Shown here in pieces: positions 34,833-43,930 of a stretch of 64,000 nucleotides of DNA (position 1 is the first letter of the stretch; every line of letters begins with the position of its first letter). The notes under the pieces were generated by a model. That model was not told where the DNA came from. It did not search any database and saw nothing but the letters and a program-made list of their open reading frames with translations. The stretch spans positions 248,001-312,000 of the forward strand of contig JADKKV010000005.1 of assembly GCA_016720345.1 (NCBI GenBank), written 5' to 3'. The position numbers and the translations under genes were made by a program. Source of the stretch: Thermomonas sp. Lineage in GTDB: Bacteria > Pseudomonadota > Gammaproteobacteria > Xanthomonadales > Xanthomonadaceae.

Positions 34833-35584
34833 GCGCTGCCTCCCTGCGGCGGATGCAGGCCTTCCTGCAGGGTGCCCTCGTGCAGCTCGCCGTCCTTCAT
34901 CACCAGCACGCGGTCGCAATGCGCCGCCACCTCGGCATCGTGGGTGATCAGCACCACCGTGTGGCCCTCGTCGCGCAGGCGCTTGAACAGCGCCAGGATC
35001 TCTTCGCCGGTCTTGCTGTCCAGCGCACCGGTCGGTTCGTCCGCCAGCAACAGCGGCGGGCGGTTGATCAGGGCGCGCGCGATCGCCACGCGCTGCTGCT
35101 GGCCGCCCGACAGCTCGCTGGGCAGGTGGCCGCCGCGGTTGTGCAGGCCCACCGCCGCCAGCGCCGCGGACGCACGCTGCAGGCGCTCGATGCGCGGCAC
35201 GTTGGAGTAGCCCATCGGCATCGCCACGTTCTCCAGCGCGCTCATCCGCGGCAACAGGTTGAAGCCCTGGAACACGAAGCCGATCTTGTCGCGGCGCAGG
35301 ATCGCCAGCTCCTCGGCGTCCAGCGTCGACACGTCGACGCCATCGCAGGCGTAGCTGCCTGCGGTGGGGGTGTCGAGGCAGCCGATCAGGTTCATCAGGG
35401 TCGACTTGCCGGAGCCGGACGGCCCCATGATCGCCACGAACTCGCCGGGCAGGATGCGCACGTCGACACCCTTCAGCGCGACCACTTCCGCCTCGCTGCC
35501 GGCGGCGTACACCTTTTCCAGGGCCCTGGTCAGGATCACCGGCGTGACCGCCGACGCGGTGGCGTCGCCAGCACGCTGGCTCAC
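34829..35584 (-). CDS. MacB-like ABC transporter ATP-binding protein
   Basis: 251 residues from a GTG start. Walker A is MGPSGSGKSTLMNLIGCLDTP, the ABC signature is LSGGQQQRVAIARALINRP, and Walker B is LLLADEPTGALD, followed by a D-loop and the H-loop VLITHD. It belongs to the LolD/MacB group that powers lipoprotein or macrolide-type export. Here the ATPase and permease are two polypeptides, unlike E. coli MacB. It overlaps the adaptor gene (GTGA) and the permease gene. Confidence 0.94.
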   Translation of the reverse strand: MSQRAGDATASAVTPVILTRALEKVYAAGSEAEVVALKGVDVRILPGEFVAIMGPSGSGKSTLMNLIGCLDTPTAGSYACDGVDVSTLDAEELAILRRDKIGFVFQGFNLLPRMSALENVAMPMGYSNVPRIERLQRASAALAAVGLHNRGGHLPSELSGGQQQRVAIARALINRPPLLLADEPTGALDSKTGEEILALFKRLRDEGHTVVLITHDAEVAAHCDRVLVMKDGELHEGTLQEGLHPPQGGSA

Positions 35585-37128
35585 TTGGCCTCCGCCGCGC
35601 GTTCGCCGGCGACCAGCAGGTCGCCTTCCTTGATGTTGCCGGAGATCTCGGTGGTGGTGCCATCGCTGGCGCCGATCCGCACCATCGCCATGTCCGGCTT
35701 GCCGTCCACCAGCTTGTAGACCGGCGCGCGCTTGGCGTTGAGCAGGCCATCGACCGCGGCATCCCACTTCGCGCGCTGGGCGTCGTCGAGGGTCGCGCGG
35801 AAGCCGGCGAACTGCTGCTGCATGCGCTCGCGCATGCGCTGGCGCACCTGCGCCATCATCCCGCTATTGCCGGCACCGCCGCCCATCACCACCATCCGCG
35901 GGCCGCCGGTTCCGCCGCCGAACAGGCGGCTGCCACCCTGCTGCCCGTTCTGCGCGGTGGCCTCGCGCGCAGCCTGGCGCTGGCGCATGTCATCGAGTGC
36001 CTGCTGCAGCGCCGCCTGCTGGCGCTCGTCGAGGCCCAGCGCCTGCGCGCTGGCCTGCAGGTCCTCGGCCATGCTGCCGGCACCGCGCGCGCCCTGGGGC
36101 GCCTGCGCCGGCGCCGCGCCGGTTTCCGCCGGCTTGTAGCGCAGCGCTGCATTGGCGACCTTGAGCACGCCCGTGCGCTTGCTGACTTCGATCTCCGCGT
36201 TCACGGTCAGGCCGGGCAGCAAGGTGCCGTCGGCGTTGTCCACGGTGACCACCACCGGGTAGGTGACCACGTTGCTGGCGGTGGTCGCGGACAGCCGCAC
36301 CTGGTCGACCACGCCCTTGAACTGGCGGTCGGGGAAGGCGTCGGCGGTGAAGTTCACCGCCTGCCCGACCTTGACCTGGCCGATGTCGGATTCGTCGACC
36401 GCCAGCTCGATCTTCATCTTCGAGAGGTCTTCGGCGATGGTGAACAACTCCGGCGCCGAGAAGCTTGCGGCGACGGTCTGGCCCGGCTCGATCTTGCGGG
36501 TCAGGACCACGCCGTCCACCGGCGAGCGGATCACCGTGCGCTGCAGGTTGACCCGGGTGGTCTGGGTCGAGGCAGTCTGCTGGCGGATCTGCGCCTGCGC
36601 GGAATTCACCTGCGCCTGCGCCTGGTCCAGCGCGGCGCGCGACAGGTCGAGGTCGCTACGGGCGATCAGCTGCTGCCGCCCGAGGTCGCTCTTGCGCTGG
36701 TAGTCGAGCTGGGCGTTGCGCAGGCTGGCCTGGGCCTGCGCCAACTGCGCACGCGCACTGGCGATCTGCGCCGAGCCCTGTTCGATCTGCGCCTGGTAGG
36801 TGGAGGGATCGATCGTCGCCAGCACCTGGTCCTTGCGGACCGGGGAATTGAAGTCGACCAGCACATCGGTCACCAGCCCCGAGATCTGGCTGCCGACGGT
36901 CACCGTGGAGATCGCGCTGAGGGTGCCGGTGGCGGAGATCGCCACCCGGATGTCGCCGCGCTGCACGGCCTCGGTGCGGTAGCCACCCTCGGCGTCGGCG
37001 GACTTCTGCTTGCCCCAGAAATACCAGGCCGCTCCAAGCAGGGACACGACCAGCAATGCGGTGGCGATCTTGCGCGGGGTCGCGCGCTTGTGCAGGGCAA
37101 CGGGGGAACGACGTGGTGGCTGGCTCAT
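35581..37128 (-). CDS. MacA-like periplasmic adaptor subunit with inserted C-terminal region
   Basis: 515 residues. One N-terminal membrane anchor (IATALLVVSLLGAAWYFW) is followed by a barrel-sandwich/lipoyl half (TVGSQISGLVTDVLVDFNSPVRKDQVLATID), a coiled-coil hairpin (~residues 105-185) and the second half SPVDGVVLTRKIEPGQTV. Beta-barrel and membrane-proximal domains come after that. Between residues ~340 and ~470 a Gln/Arg/Gly/Met-rich stretch (DDMRQRQAARE, then Gly-rich, then MRERMQQQFAGFRATLDDAQRAKWD) interrupts the normal MacA C-terminal domain, making it longer than usual MacA (~370-390 residues). Confidence 0.9.
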   Translation of the reverse strand: MSQPPRRSPVALHKRATPRKIATALLVVSLLGAAWYFWGKQKSADAEGGYRTEAVQRGDIRVAISATGTLSAISTVTVGSQISGLVTDVLVDFNSPVRKDQVLATIDPSTYQAQIEQGSAQIASARAQLAQAQASLRNAQLDYQRKSDLGRQQLIARSDLDLSRAALDQAQAQVNSAQAQIRQQTASTQTTRVNLQRTVIRSPVDGVVLTRKIEPGQTVAASFSAPELFTIAEDLSKMKIELAVDESDIGQVKVGQAVNFTADAFPDRQFKGVVDQVRLSATTASNVVTYPVVVTVDNADGTLLPGLTVNAEIEVSKRTGVLKVANAALRYKPAETGAAPAQAPQGARGAGSMAEDLQASAQALGLDERQQAALQQALDDMRQRQAAREATAQNGQQGGSRLFGGGTGGPRMVVMGGGAGNSGMMAQVRQRMRERMQQQFAGFRATLDDAQRAKWDAAVDGLLNAKRAPVYKLVDGKPDMAMVRIGASDGTTTEISGNIKEGDLLVAGERAAEAK

Positions 37129-37210
37129 GCGGGGGCAAGGTCTTCGGCAAAGGGGCGGGAACGCGCCAGTGCGCGCGCGGTTGACAGGTCGGGGGGTGTC
37201 GGCACCAGGT

Positions 37211-38236
37211 TCAACCCCCGGCGAAGCCCGTCCCGAACACGATGGTCGCACGTGTGCCCGTGCCCGGCGTGCTGGAGAGCTGCAGCGGCCAGCCGCAGCG
37301 CTGCCCCAGCCGCTGCGCGATCGACAGCCCGAGCCCCGCGCCCGCCGGGTGCTCGATGCCGGCGCGCCAGAACGGCTCGAACGCGCGCGCCAGCGACGCC
37401 GCATCCATGCCGATCCCGGTGTCGGTGACCTCCACCCGGTCGGCGGCCAGACGCACGCTGATGCGGCCGTTGTCGGTGAAGCGCACCGCATTGCCCAGCA
37501 GGTTGCCCAGCATCACCCCGAGCACGCGCGGATGGGCGTGCAGCTCCGGCTCGGCATCCATCTGCAGGTGCAATTGCAGGCCCTTGCCCTCCACCAGCGG
37601 CCGGATCCGCTCCAGTTCCGCCTCCACCACCTCTCGCACCGCGAAGTCCTCGGTTTCCAGCGCCACGCCCTGGTCCCGCGCAAGCACCAGCAACGCGTCC
37701 ATCAGCGATTCCATCCCCGAGTTGGCGGCGCGGATCCGCGCCAGCGATCGGCGCGAGCGTTCGGACAGGCCGTGGTCGCCTTCGATCAGGTCGGTCGCCA
37801 CCCGGATCACGGTCAATGGCGTGCGCAGTTCATGGCTCGCGTCGCGGGTGAAATCGCGTTCGCGGGCGATGTAGGCGTCGACCCGTTCGCCCAGCGCATG
37901 CAACGCCTCGGCCAGCTGGCGGGCGGGCCCGCAGACCTGGCCCGGGATCAGCTCCGGCGACAGCGCGCGCACGTCCGGTCGCTGCGGGTCCCAGCGCGCG
38001 ACCTCGCGCAGCAGCCAGCTGATCGGCGCCAGCGCGCGGCGGGTGGCGCGGTAAGCCAGCCAGGAGGCACCGGCGATCGCCAGCACCGCGATCGCGACCG
38101 CGCCCAGCGTCGCGGCGGGATCACCCAGCCGTTCCCTGGCCGCGGCAAGACCCAGGATGCACAGCACCACCACCAGGCTGGCGATGACCACCTGCAGCAG
38201 GAACGCGATCCGGATCGGGCGGCTGGTTGCGGGCAC
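37211..38236 (-). CDS. Sensor histidine kinase
   Basis: 341 residues from a GTG start. Two membrane helices near the N-terminus (about 9-32 and 43-63) are separated by only ~10 residues, so there is no sizeable periplasmic sensor; it probably senses the membrane itself. A short linker is followed by the H-box FTRDASHELRTPLTVIRV (phosphorylated His), the N-box MLGNLLGNAVRFTDNG, the G1 box VTDTGIGMD and the G2 box GAGLGLSIAQRL. Its partner response regulator is encoded 19 nt upstream, and the MacAB-like pump follows, which suggests the pump is its target. Confidence 0.92.
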   Translation of the reverse strand: MPATSRPIRIAFLLQVVIASLVVVLCILGLAAARERLGDPAATLGAVAIAVLAIAGASWLAYRATRRALAPISWLLREVARWDPQRPDVRALSPELIPGQVCGPARQLAEALHALGERVDAYIARERDFTRDASHELRTPLTVIRVATDLIEGDHGLSERSRRSLARIRAANSGMESLMDALLVLARDQGVALETEDFAVREVVEAELERIRPLVEGKGLQLHLQMDAEPELHAHPRVLGVMLGNLLGNAVRFTDNGRISVRLAADRVEVTDTGIGMDAASLARAFEPFWRAGIEHPAGAGLGLSIAQRLGQRCGWPLQLSSTPGTGTRATIVFGTGFAGG

Positions 38237-38255
38237 GGGCTGCGTCCTGCGCGGC

Positions 38256-38966
38256 TCAACCCGGGTGGGTCGAGAGGTCCGCGATCCGGTAGCCGGCGCT
38301 CTGCACGGTATGCAGCAGCGGGTTGTCGAACGGCTTGTCGATGACCTTGCGCAGGTTGTAGAGGTGGCTGCGCAGGGTGTCCGAATCCGGCAGGCCGTTG
38401 CCCCAGATCTCGCGCTCGATTTCCTGGCGGCTGACCACCCGCGGCGATTCGCGCATCAGGATCGCCAGCAGCCGCAGCCCGATCGGCGAAAGCTGCAACG
38501 CGCTGCCGCCGCGGGTGGTCCGCAGCGACGCCGGGTCCAGCACCAGGTCGGCGACCTTCAGCACCTCCGCGCCAACCTCACGGCGTTCGCGGCGGATCAG
38601 CGCACGCAGCCGCGCCTCCAGTTCCTGGATCGCGAACGGCTTGGTCAGGTAGTCGTCGGCGCCGGACGACAGCCCGGTCAGCTTTTCATCGAGGGTGTCG
38701 CGCGCGGTCAGCATCAGCACCGGCGTGGACTTGCGCGCCTCGCCGCGCAGCCGCTTGCAGACTTCGATGCCATCCAGCCGCGGCAGCATCAGGTCCAGCA
38801 CCACCACGTCGTAGTCGTTCTCCGCCGCCAACCGGTAGCCATCGAGGCCATCGGAGGCGTAATCGACCTCGAAGCCACGGCTCTCGAGGTACTCGCCGAC
38901 CATCTCGGAAATGTTCCGGTTGTCCTCGACGATGAGGACCAATCCGGCCTGTTCCTGGCTTCGCAT
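38256..38966 (-). CDS. OmpR-family response regulator
   Basis: 236 residues. Receiver domain ~residues 9-120 with LIVEDNRNISEMV (acidic pocket), phosphoacceptor Asp in VVVLDLMLPRLDGIEV, Thr in LMLTARD, and Lys in YLTKPF. A winged-helix DNA-binding domain follows (LQLSPIGLRLLAILMRESPRVVSRQEIEREIWGN ... LRSHLYNLRKVIDKP). Cotranscribed with the downstream sensor kinase. The preceding 113 bp (to mazG) have no ORF and a GGAGCGG ribosome site before the ATG. Confidence 0.94.
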   Translation of the reverse strand: MRSQEQAGLVLIVEDNRNISEMVGEYLESRGFEVDYASDGLDGYRLAAENDYDVVVLDLMLPRLDGIEVCKRLRGEARKSTPVLMLTARDTLDEKLTGLSSGADDYLTKPFAIQELEARLRALIRRERREVGAEVLKVADLVLDPASLRTTRGGSALQLSPIGLRLLAILMRESPRVVSRQEIEREIWGNGLPDSDTLRSHLYNLRKVIDKPFDNPLLHTVQSAGYRIADLSTHPG

Positions 38967-39079
38967 CGGTGACCGCTCCGGATTTTCAACTTCGTGGAAG
39001 ATGCCGGCAGCGCGGTGGAAGCAACGTGAAGGGCAGCCGCCGGCGGGCGCCTGCGGCCTTCCGGCGATACCTGCGCGGG

Positions 39080-39958
39080 TCAGGCCTCGCCGCGCTCCGC
39101 CTGCTTGGCGCGCACCCAATAGCGGTCCTGCGCCTCCAGCGATTGCCCGGCCAGGCCGCCATCGGCTTCGGCAAGCGCTTCCATCGCCCGGAACCGGCGC
39201 TCGAACTTGTGGTTGGCACGCCGCAGCGCCGCGCCGAAATCCACCTTCGCATGCCGCGCCAGGTTGGCGCAGACGAACAGGATGTCGCCGATCTCGTCCT
39301 CCAGCCGGTCGCGCGCCGCCGGATCGCCGGGGTTGGCCGCCACCGCCGCGAACTCCGCGCGGACTTCCTCGATTTCCTCGTGCAGTTTCTCCAGCACCGG
39401 CGCCGGATCCGGCCAGTCGAAGCCGACCTTGGCCGCCCTGTGCTGCAGCTTCACCGCGCGCTGCCATTCCGGCAGCCCGCGCGCGATCCCGGCCAGTGCC
39501 GACACATCGCTGTCGCCGCGCGCCGCGCGTTCCGCGCGCTTGAGCTCTTCCCAGTGCTGCAACTGGGCATCGGCGTTGCTGCGGCGGGCCTCGTCGGCGG
39601 CTGCTCCCGGCATCCTGCCTCCCGCCGCACTTGCACGTCCCCGTGCGGCGAACACGTGCGGATGCCGGCGCACCATCTTGTCGCAGATCGCCGCCACCAC
39701 GTCGCCGAATTCGAAGGCACCGCCTTCCTGCGCCATCTGCGCATGGAACACGACCTGCAGCAGCAGGTCGCCGAGTTCGTCCCGCAGGTCGGCCATGTCG
39801 CCGCGGTCGATCGCATCGGCGACCTCGTAGGCTTCCTCGATGGTGTAAGGCGCGATGCTGGCGAAGTCCTGCACGACATCCCACGGGCAGCCCGATGCGG
39901 GATCGCGCAACGCGGCCATGATCGCCAGCAGGTCGCGGATGTCGCGCGCGTCGCTCAT
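39080..39958 (-). CDS. mazG: Nucleoside triphosphate pyrophosphohydrolase MazG
   Basis: 292 residues with two MazG domains. The first starts LRDPASGCPWDVVQDFASIAPYTIEEAYEVADAID, with the EExxE-type metal site in LRDELGDLLLQVVFHAQM. The second has LHEEIEEVRAEFAAV and LEDEIGDILFVCANLARH. MazG removes noncanonical NTPs and may lower (p)ppGpp. An Ala/Gly-rich insert (~residues 105-125) lies between domains. It overlaps the cysQ stop by 4 bp. Confidence 0.94.
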   Translation of the reverse strand: MSDARDIRDLLAIMAALRDPASGCPWDVVQDFASIAPYTIEEAYEVADAIDRGDMADLRDELGDLLLQVVFHAQMAQEGGAFEFGDVVAAICDKMVRRHPHVFAARGRASAAGGRMPGAAADEARRSNADAQLQHWEELKRAERAARGDSDVSALAGIARGLPEWQRAVKLQHRAAKVGFDWPDPAPVLEKLHEEIEEVRAEFAAVAANPGDPAARDRLEDEIGDILFVCANLARHAKVDFGAALRRANHKFERRFRAMEALAEADGGLAGQSLEAQDRYWVRAKQAERGEA

Positions 39959-40746
39959 GCCGGCAATGCGTTGCGCACGGCGATATCGCCGAAGGCGAGG
40001 AAATCGCCGTTGAGCAAGGTGTCGCGCTGGTTGTAGCGCAACGGGCGTCCGCGCGGATCCAGCACCGCGCCGCCCGCCGCCTCCACGATCGCCTGGCCGG
40101 CGGCGGTGTCCCATTCGCTGGTCGGGCCGAAGCGCGGGTACAGGTCGATGCCACCCTCGGCGATCCTGCAGAATTTCAGCGACGAGCCGCAGCCCACCAC
40201 TTCGCTGCCGGGCAGCGCGTCGAGCAGCGCCTGCGTGCGTGCGTCGCGATGCGAGCGGCTGGCGGCGATGCGCAGCGGCGCCGATGCGGGCTTGCGCGAG
40301 CAGATGGCGACATCTGCGTCGCCCTCGCGCCGGAATGCGCCTGCACCCGCTGCCCCGTGCCACAACGCGCCGGTGACCGGTTGCTGGATCACGCCGAAGG
40401 TCGCCACGCCATGCTCGATCAGCGCGATGTTGACGGTGAACTCGCCGTTGCGCTTGATGAACTCGCGGGTGCCGTCCAGCGGATCCACCAGCCACAGCGT
40501 CGGCCATTCGCGGCGCGCGGCGATGTCGAGGTCCTTGGATTCCTCGGACAACACCGGGATCTCCGGCGTCAGCGCCTGCAGGCCGGCCACGATGCAGCGG
40601 TGCGAGGCAAGGTCGGCCGCGGTCAGCGGCGAACGGTCCTGCTTGTGCTCGATGGCGAACGGGCTCTCGTAGACCGCCAGGATTTCGAGCGCCGCCCTGC
40701 GTGCGAGTGCGATGACCGCCTCGCGCCGGTCCGTCGAGACGGTCAT
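39955..40746 (-). CDS. cysQ: 3'(2'),5'-bisphosphate nucleotidase CysQ
   Basis: 263 residues. Li-sensitive phosphatase that hydrolyses 3'-phosphoadenosine 5'-phosphate formed in sulfate assimilation. Metal-binding motifs are SEESK (~residue 70), VDPLDGTREFIKRNGEFTVNIALIEHG, and near the C-terminus TSEWDTAAGQAIVEAAGG. It is the middle gene of nudE-cysQ-mazG, all linked by 4-bp overlaps. Confidence 0.94.
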   Translation of the reverse strand: MTVSTDRREAVIALARRAALEILAVYESPFAIEHKQDRSPLTAADLASHRCIVAGLQALTPEIPVLSEESKDLDIAARREWPTLWLVDPLDGTREFIKRNGEFTVNIALIEHGVATFGVIQQPVTGALWHGAAGAGAFRREGDADVAICSRKPASAPLRIAASRSHRDARTQALLDALPGSEVVGCGSSLKFCRIAEGGIDLYPRFGPTSEWDTAAGQAIVEAAGGAVLDPRGRPLRYNQRDTLLNGDFLAFGDIAVRNALPA

Positions 40747-41291
40747 CGCTGCTGCCTCAGCCATTCGCGGGCGATGAACAGCGCGGCGATGCTGCGGCCT
40801 TCGGAGAATTCCTCGCGCAGGATCAGCTCGCCGATGTCGTCCAGCTTCCACGGCACCAGTTCCAGTTCCTCCGGCTCGTCGCCGGGCAGGCGCTGCGGAT
40901 ACAGGTCGCGGGCCAGCACCAGGTCGGTGGCGTGGCTCATGTACACCGGCGCCAGGGTCAGGCTGCGCAGCACCAGCAGGTCGCGCGCGCCGTACCCGGC
41001 CTCCTCCATCAGTTCGCGGTTGGCCGCCTGCAAGGCGGTCTCGCCGGCGTCGATGCGGCCCTTGACCAGCCCGAGTTCGTAGCGGTGCATGCCGGCTGCG
41101 TATTCGCGCACCAGCAGCACGGTTTCGGCATCCAGCATCGGCACCACCGCCACCGCGCCATGCCCGCGCCCGTGCAGGCGCTCGTACTTGCGGCGCTCGC
41201 CGTTGCTGAACTCCAGGTCCAGCCGCTCCATCCGGTACGGGCCGACGTCGTGCTCGGTGATGCCGTGGATGGTGGGCAGGCGCCGGCTCAT
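40743..41291 (-). CDS. nudE: ADP compounds hydrolase NudE
   Basis: 182 residues. Intact Nudix box G-RIDAG-E-TALQAAN-RELMEEAGY. The N-terminal part YRMERLDLEFSNGERRKYERLHGRGHGAVAVVPML and the late APVYMSHATDLVLARDLYPQ are typical of NudE, which hydrolyses ADP-ribose, NADH and Ap3A-like compounds. The gene shares a divergent promoter region of 44 bp with bioA. Confidence 0.9.
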   Translation of the reverse strand: MSRRLPTIHGITEHDVGPYRMERLDLEFSNGERRKYERLHGRGHGAVAVVPMLDAETVLLVREYAAGMHRYELGLVKGRIDAGETALQAANRELMEEAGYGARDLLVLRSLTLAPVYMSHATDLVLARDLYPQRLPGDEPEELELVPWKLDDIGELILREEFSEGRSIAALFIAREWLRQQR

Positions 41292-41323
41292 GGCGCGCAG
41301 CCTGCCTTGCCGGGGTTCGGGGC

Positions 41324-41329
41324 GATAAT
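41324..41329 (+). promoter_or_regulatory. Putative -10 box (GATAAT) for bioA, leaderless arrangement
   Basis: GATAAT matches the consensus at five of six bases and is followed by GGCGGG and the ATG at 41336. The GGCGGG can hardly act as a ribosome site so close to the start, so a leaderless message is the simplest reading; a later Met at 41360 remains possible. Confidence 0.45.
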
Positions 41330-41335
41330 GGCGGG

Positions 41336-42733
41336 ATGGGGATGCTTCACGATGCCGACATGATAGCTGCCGCCGACGGGTGGCGGACACGCGACCTGGA
41401 CGTGCTCTGGCACCCGTGCACGCAGATGCGCGAGCACCCGGGCGTGCTGCCGCTGGTGCCGATCGAGCGCGGCGAGGGTGCCTGGTTGGTAGGCCGCGAC
41501 GGGCGCCGCTACCTGGATGCGGTCAGCAGCTGGTGGACCAACCTGTTCGGCCACGCCGAGGCGCGCATCGCCGGGGCCATCGCCCGCCAGGCGCACACCC
41601 TGGAGCAGGTGATCCTGGCCGGGTTCTCGCACCAGCCGGCGGTGGAGCTGGCGGAGAAGCTGCTGGCCATCGCCCCCCGCGAGCCCGGCCGCGCGCCGCT
41701 GGCCAAGGTGTTCTATGCCGACAACGGGTCGGCCGGGGTCGAAGTCGCGCTGAAGATGGCGTTCCACTGGTTCCGCAACCGCGGCGAAGGCAAGCGCACC
41801 AGGTTCGTGGCGCTGCACAACGGTTACCACGGCGAAACCATCGGCGCGCTTGCGGTCGGCGATATCCCGCTGTATCGCCGCGTGTACGCGCCGTTGCTGG
41901 CCGAAGCCTTGTTCGCGCCCTCTCCCGACAGCTACGCCGCGGAACCGGGGGAAACCGCGGCCGATTGCGCCGAGCGCGCCGCCGACGGCTTGCGCGAGTT
42001 GCTGGAACGCCATTCCGGCGAGGTCTGCGCGTTGATCCTGGAGCCGCGCGTGCAGTGCGCCGGTGGCATGCGCATGCACGATCCGCGCTACCTGCGCCGC
42101 GCGCGCGACCTGTGCGACGCGCACGGCGTGCTGCTGATCGCGGACGAGATCGCGGTCGGCTTCGGCCGCACCGGCACGATGTTCGCGTGCGAGGGCGCCG
42201 GCATCCAGCCGGACCTGCTGTGCCTGTCGAAGGGCCTGACCGGCGGCTTCCTGCCACTGGCCGCGGTGCTGGCCACCCAGGCGATCTACGACGGTTTCCT
42301 CGACGACTCGCGCGAACGCGCCTTCCTGCATTCGCACAGCTACACCGGCAACCCGCTGGCCTGCGCCGCGGCGCTGGCCTCGCTGGCGATCTTCGATACC
42401 GACGACGTGCTGGCGCGCAACCGCGCCACCGCCGCGCGGATGGCGGCACTGGCCGCGTCGATCGTGGAATTGCCGCACGTGGCGGACGTGCGCCAGGCCG
42501 GGATGATCGTGGCCTTCGAACTCACCCGCGACGGCGACCGCCACGCGCCGTTCGAGCCGGCGGCGCGCATCGGCCTGCGCGCCTATCGGGCGGCGCTGGA
42601 GGGTGGCGTGGTGCTGCGCCCGCTCGGCGATACGCTTTACTGGATGCCGCCCTACTGCATCGACGACGAACAACTGCATCTCCTCGCACGCGTCACCCGC
42701 GACGCCATCCTCGAGGCCACCGCATGCGCCTGA
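41336..42733 (+). CDS. bioA: Adenosylmethionine-8-amino-7-oxononanoate aminotransferase
   Basis: 465 residues. PLP-dependent class III aminotransferase that makes 7,8-diaminopelargonate in biotin synthesis with SAM as amino donor. BioA-specific features include [11 protein letters not shown] at the start, [13 protein letters not shown], and [41 protein letters not shown] carries the PLP-binding Asp, and [18 protein letters not shown] the Schiff-base Lys. No other bio genes lie nearby. It overlaps rsmE by 10 bp. Confidence 0.95.
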   Translation: MGMLHDADMIAAADGWRTRDLDVLWHPCTQMREHPGVLPLVPIERGEGAWLVGRDGRRYLDAVSSWWTNLFGHAEARIAGAIARQAHTLEQVILAGFSHQPAVELAEKLLAIAPREPGRAPLAKVFYADNGSAGVEVALKMAFHWFRNRGEGKRTRFVALHNGYHGETIGALAVGDIPLYRRVYAPLLAEALFAPSPDSYAAEPGETAADCAERAADGLRELLERHSGEVCALILEPRVQCAGGMRMHDPRYLRRARDLCDAHGVLLIADEIAVGFGRTGTMFACEGAGIQPDLLCLSKGLTGGFLPLAAVLATQAIYDGFLDDSRERAFLHSHSYTGNPLACAAALASLAIFDTDDVLARNRATAARMAALAASIVELPHVADVRQAGMIVAFELTRDGDRHAPFEPAARIGLRAYRAALEGGVVLRPLGDTLYWMPPYCIDDEQLHLLARVTRDAILEATACA

Positions 42734-43455
42734 CCCGCAGCCATGTCGACCTGCCGTTGCGGGTCGGCGAAGAGATCGCCCTGCCCGAGGATGTCGCCGC
42801 GCACCTGCTGCGGGTGCTGCGGCTGCAGGTCGGCGACGCCTGCGTGCTGTTCAACGGCGACGGCCACGACTACGACGCGCGCATCACCGCGGTCGGCAAG
42901 CGCGATGCGCGGGCATCGGTACTGGCCGCACGCCGCGTGGACAACGAGTCGCCGTTGCGGATCAGCCTGCTGCAGGGCATCGCCCGCGGCGAGAAGATGG
43001 ACTGGATCCTGCAGAAGGCGACCGAACTCGGGGTGGCGCGGATCCTGCCCGCCTGCAGCGAACGCAGCGAAGTGAGGCTGGACGCGCAGCGCGCCGAAAA
43101 GCGCCTGGCGCACTGGCGCGGGATCCTGGTGTCCGCCTGCGAGCAAAGCGGCCGTGCGAGCCTGCCGGAGATCGTCGCGCCATGCGAGCTGGCGCAGGCG
43201 GCTGGGTTGCGCGCCGGACCCGGCTTCATCCTCGACCCCGAGGCAGGCGAGTCGCTCACCTCGCTGCGCGGGGCCAGCCTGCGCGAGTGCACGCTGGCGA
43301 TCGGCCCCGAGGGCGGCTGGTCGCCGCGCGACCGCGAACGCCTGCTTGCGGCCGGCTACACCGGGCTGCGACTGGGGCCGCGCGTGCTGCGCACCGAAAC
43401 CGCCGGGATCGCCGCGATCGCGGCGCTGCAGGCGTTGTGCGGGGACCTGGGCTAG
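42724..43455 (+). CDS. rsmE: 16S rRNA (uracil-1498-N3)-methyltransferase
   Basis: 243 residues. SPOUT-class knotted methyltransferase acting on U1498 in the decoding region. An N-terminal PUA-like domain (LLRVLRLQVGDACVLFNGDGHDYDARI) is followed by ARGEKMDWILQKATELGVARILP, LAIGPEGGWSPRDRERLLAAGY and LGPRVLRTETAGIAAIAALQ, the trefoil-knot signature. Its TAG stop and the chpC stop on the other strand share the palindrome CTAG (43452-43455). Confidence 0.95.
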   Translation: MRLTRSHVDLPLRVGEEIALPEDVAAHLLRVLRLQVGDACVLFNGDGHDYDARITAVGKRDARASVLAARRVDNESPLRISLLQGIARGEKMDWILQKATELGVARILPACSERSEVRLDAQRAEKRLAHWRGILVSACEQSGRASLPEIVAPCELAQAAGLRAGPGFILDPEAGESLTSLRGASLRECTLAIGPEGGWSPRDRERLLAAGYTGLRLGPRVLRTETAGIAAIAALQALCGDLG

Positions 43456-43922
43456 GCGGCGATCGCCAGCGCTTCGGTGATCCGCGTTTCCAGCATCGCC
43501 AGGTCCGGCAGCAGGGCGTCGTCCTCGTTCAGGCGGACCCGGGCCAGCACACCTTCCGGAACCGCGGCATCGTCGCCCACCGCGGCCAGGCCGGCTTCGG
43601 TCACCGTCACCAGGCGCGGGAAGCCCTGGGTCAACAGGGCGAAGAACGGGTGCTTGGTATCGCCGCCCAGCGCCTTGAGCACGATCACCTTGCTGCCAAG
43701 GCCACCGCGCTCCTCGGCAATCCCGGTGAAGCGCGAGAACGACACCAGCGGCAGCTGCCAGCCGCGCCAGCGCATGCGGCCCAGCAGCCAGTCGGGCGCA
43801 TCGGCGACCGGCTCCGGATCGGCGTAGGACAGCACTTCGGCGATGGTCGCGTTCGGCAGCAGCAGGCGCGCATCGGCCACCTGGATGAGCACGCCTCGGA
43901 TGATGGATGCGGAGTCGGACAT
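43452..43922 (-). CDS. chpC: CheW-like adaptor ChpC of the type IV pilus chemosensory system
   Basis: 156 residues forming a single CheW domain: RGVLIQVADARLLLPNATIAEVLSYADPEPVADAPDWLLGRMRWRGWQLPLVSF is the canonical ligand-adaptor sequence. It would act as an accessory coupling protein, in addition to PilI, between the receptor PilJ and kinase ChpA. Last gene of the pil-chp operon, 8 nt after chpB. Confidence 0.88.
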   Translation of the reverse strand: MSDSASIIRGVLIQVADARLLLPNATIAEVLSYADPEPVADAPDWLLGRMRWRGWQLPLVSFSRFTGIAEERGGLGSKVIVLKALGGDTKHPFFALLTQGFPRLVTVTEAGLAAVGDDAAVPEGVLARVRLNEDDALLPDLAMLETRITEALAIAA

Positions 43923-43930
43923 GGGGAACC

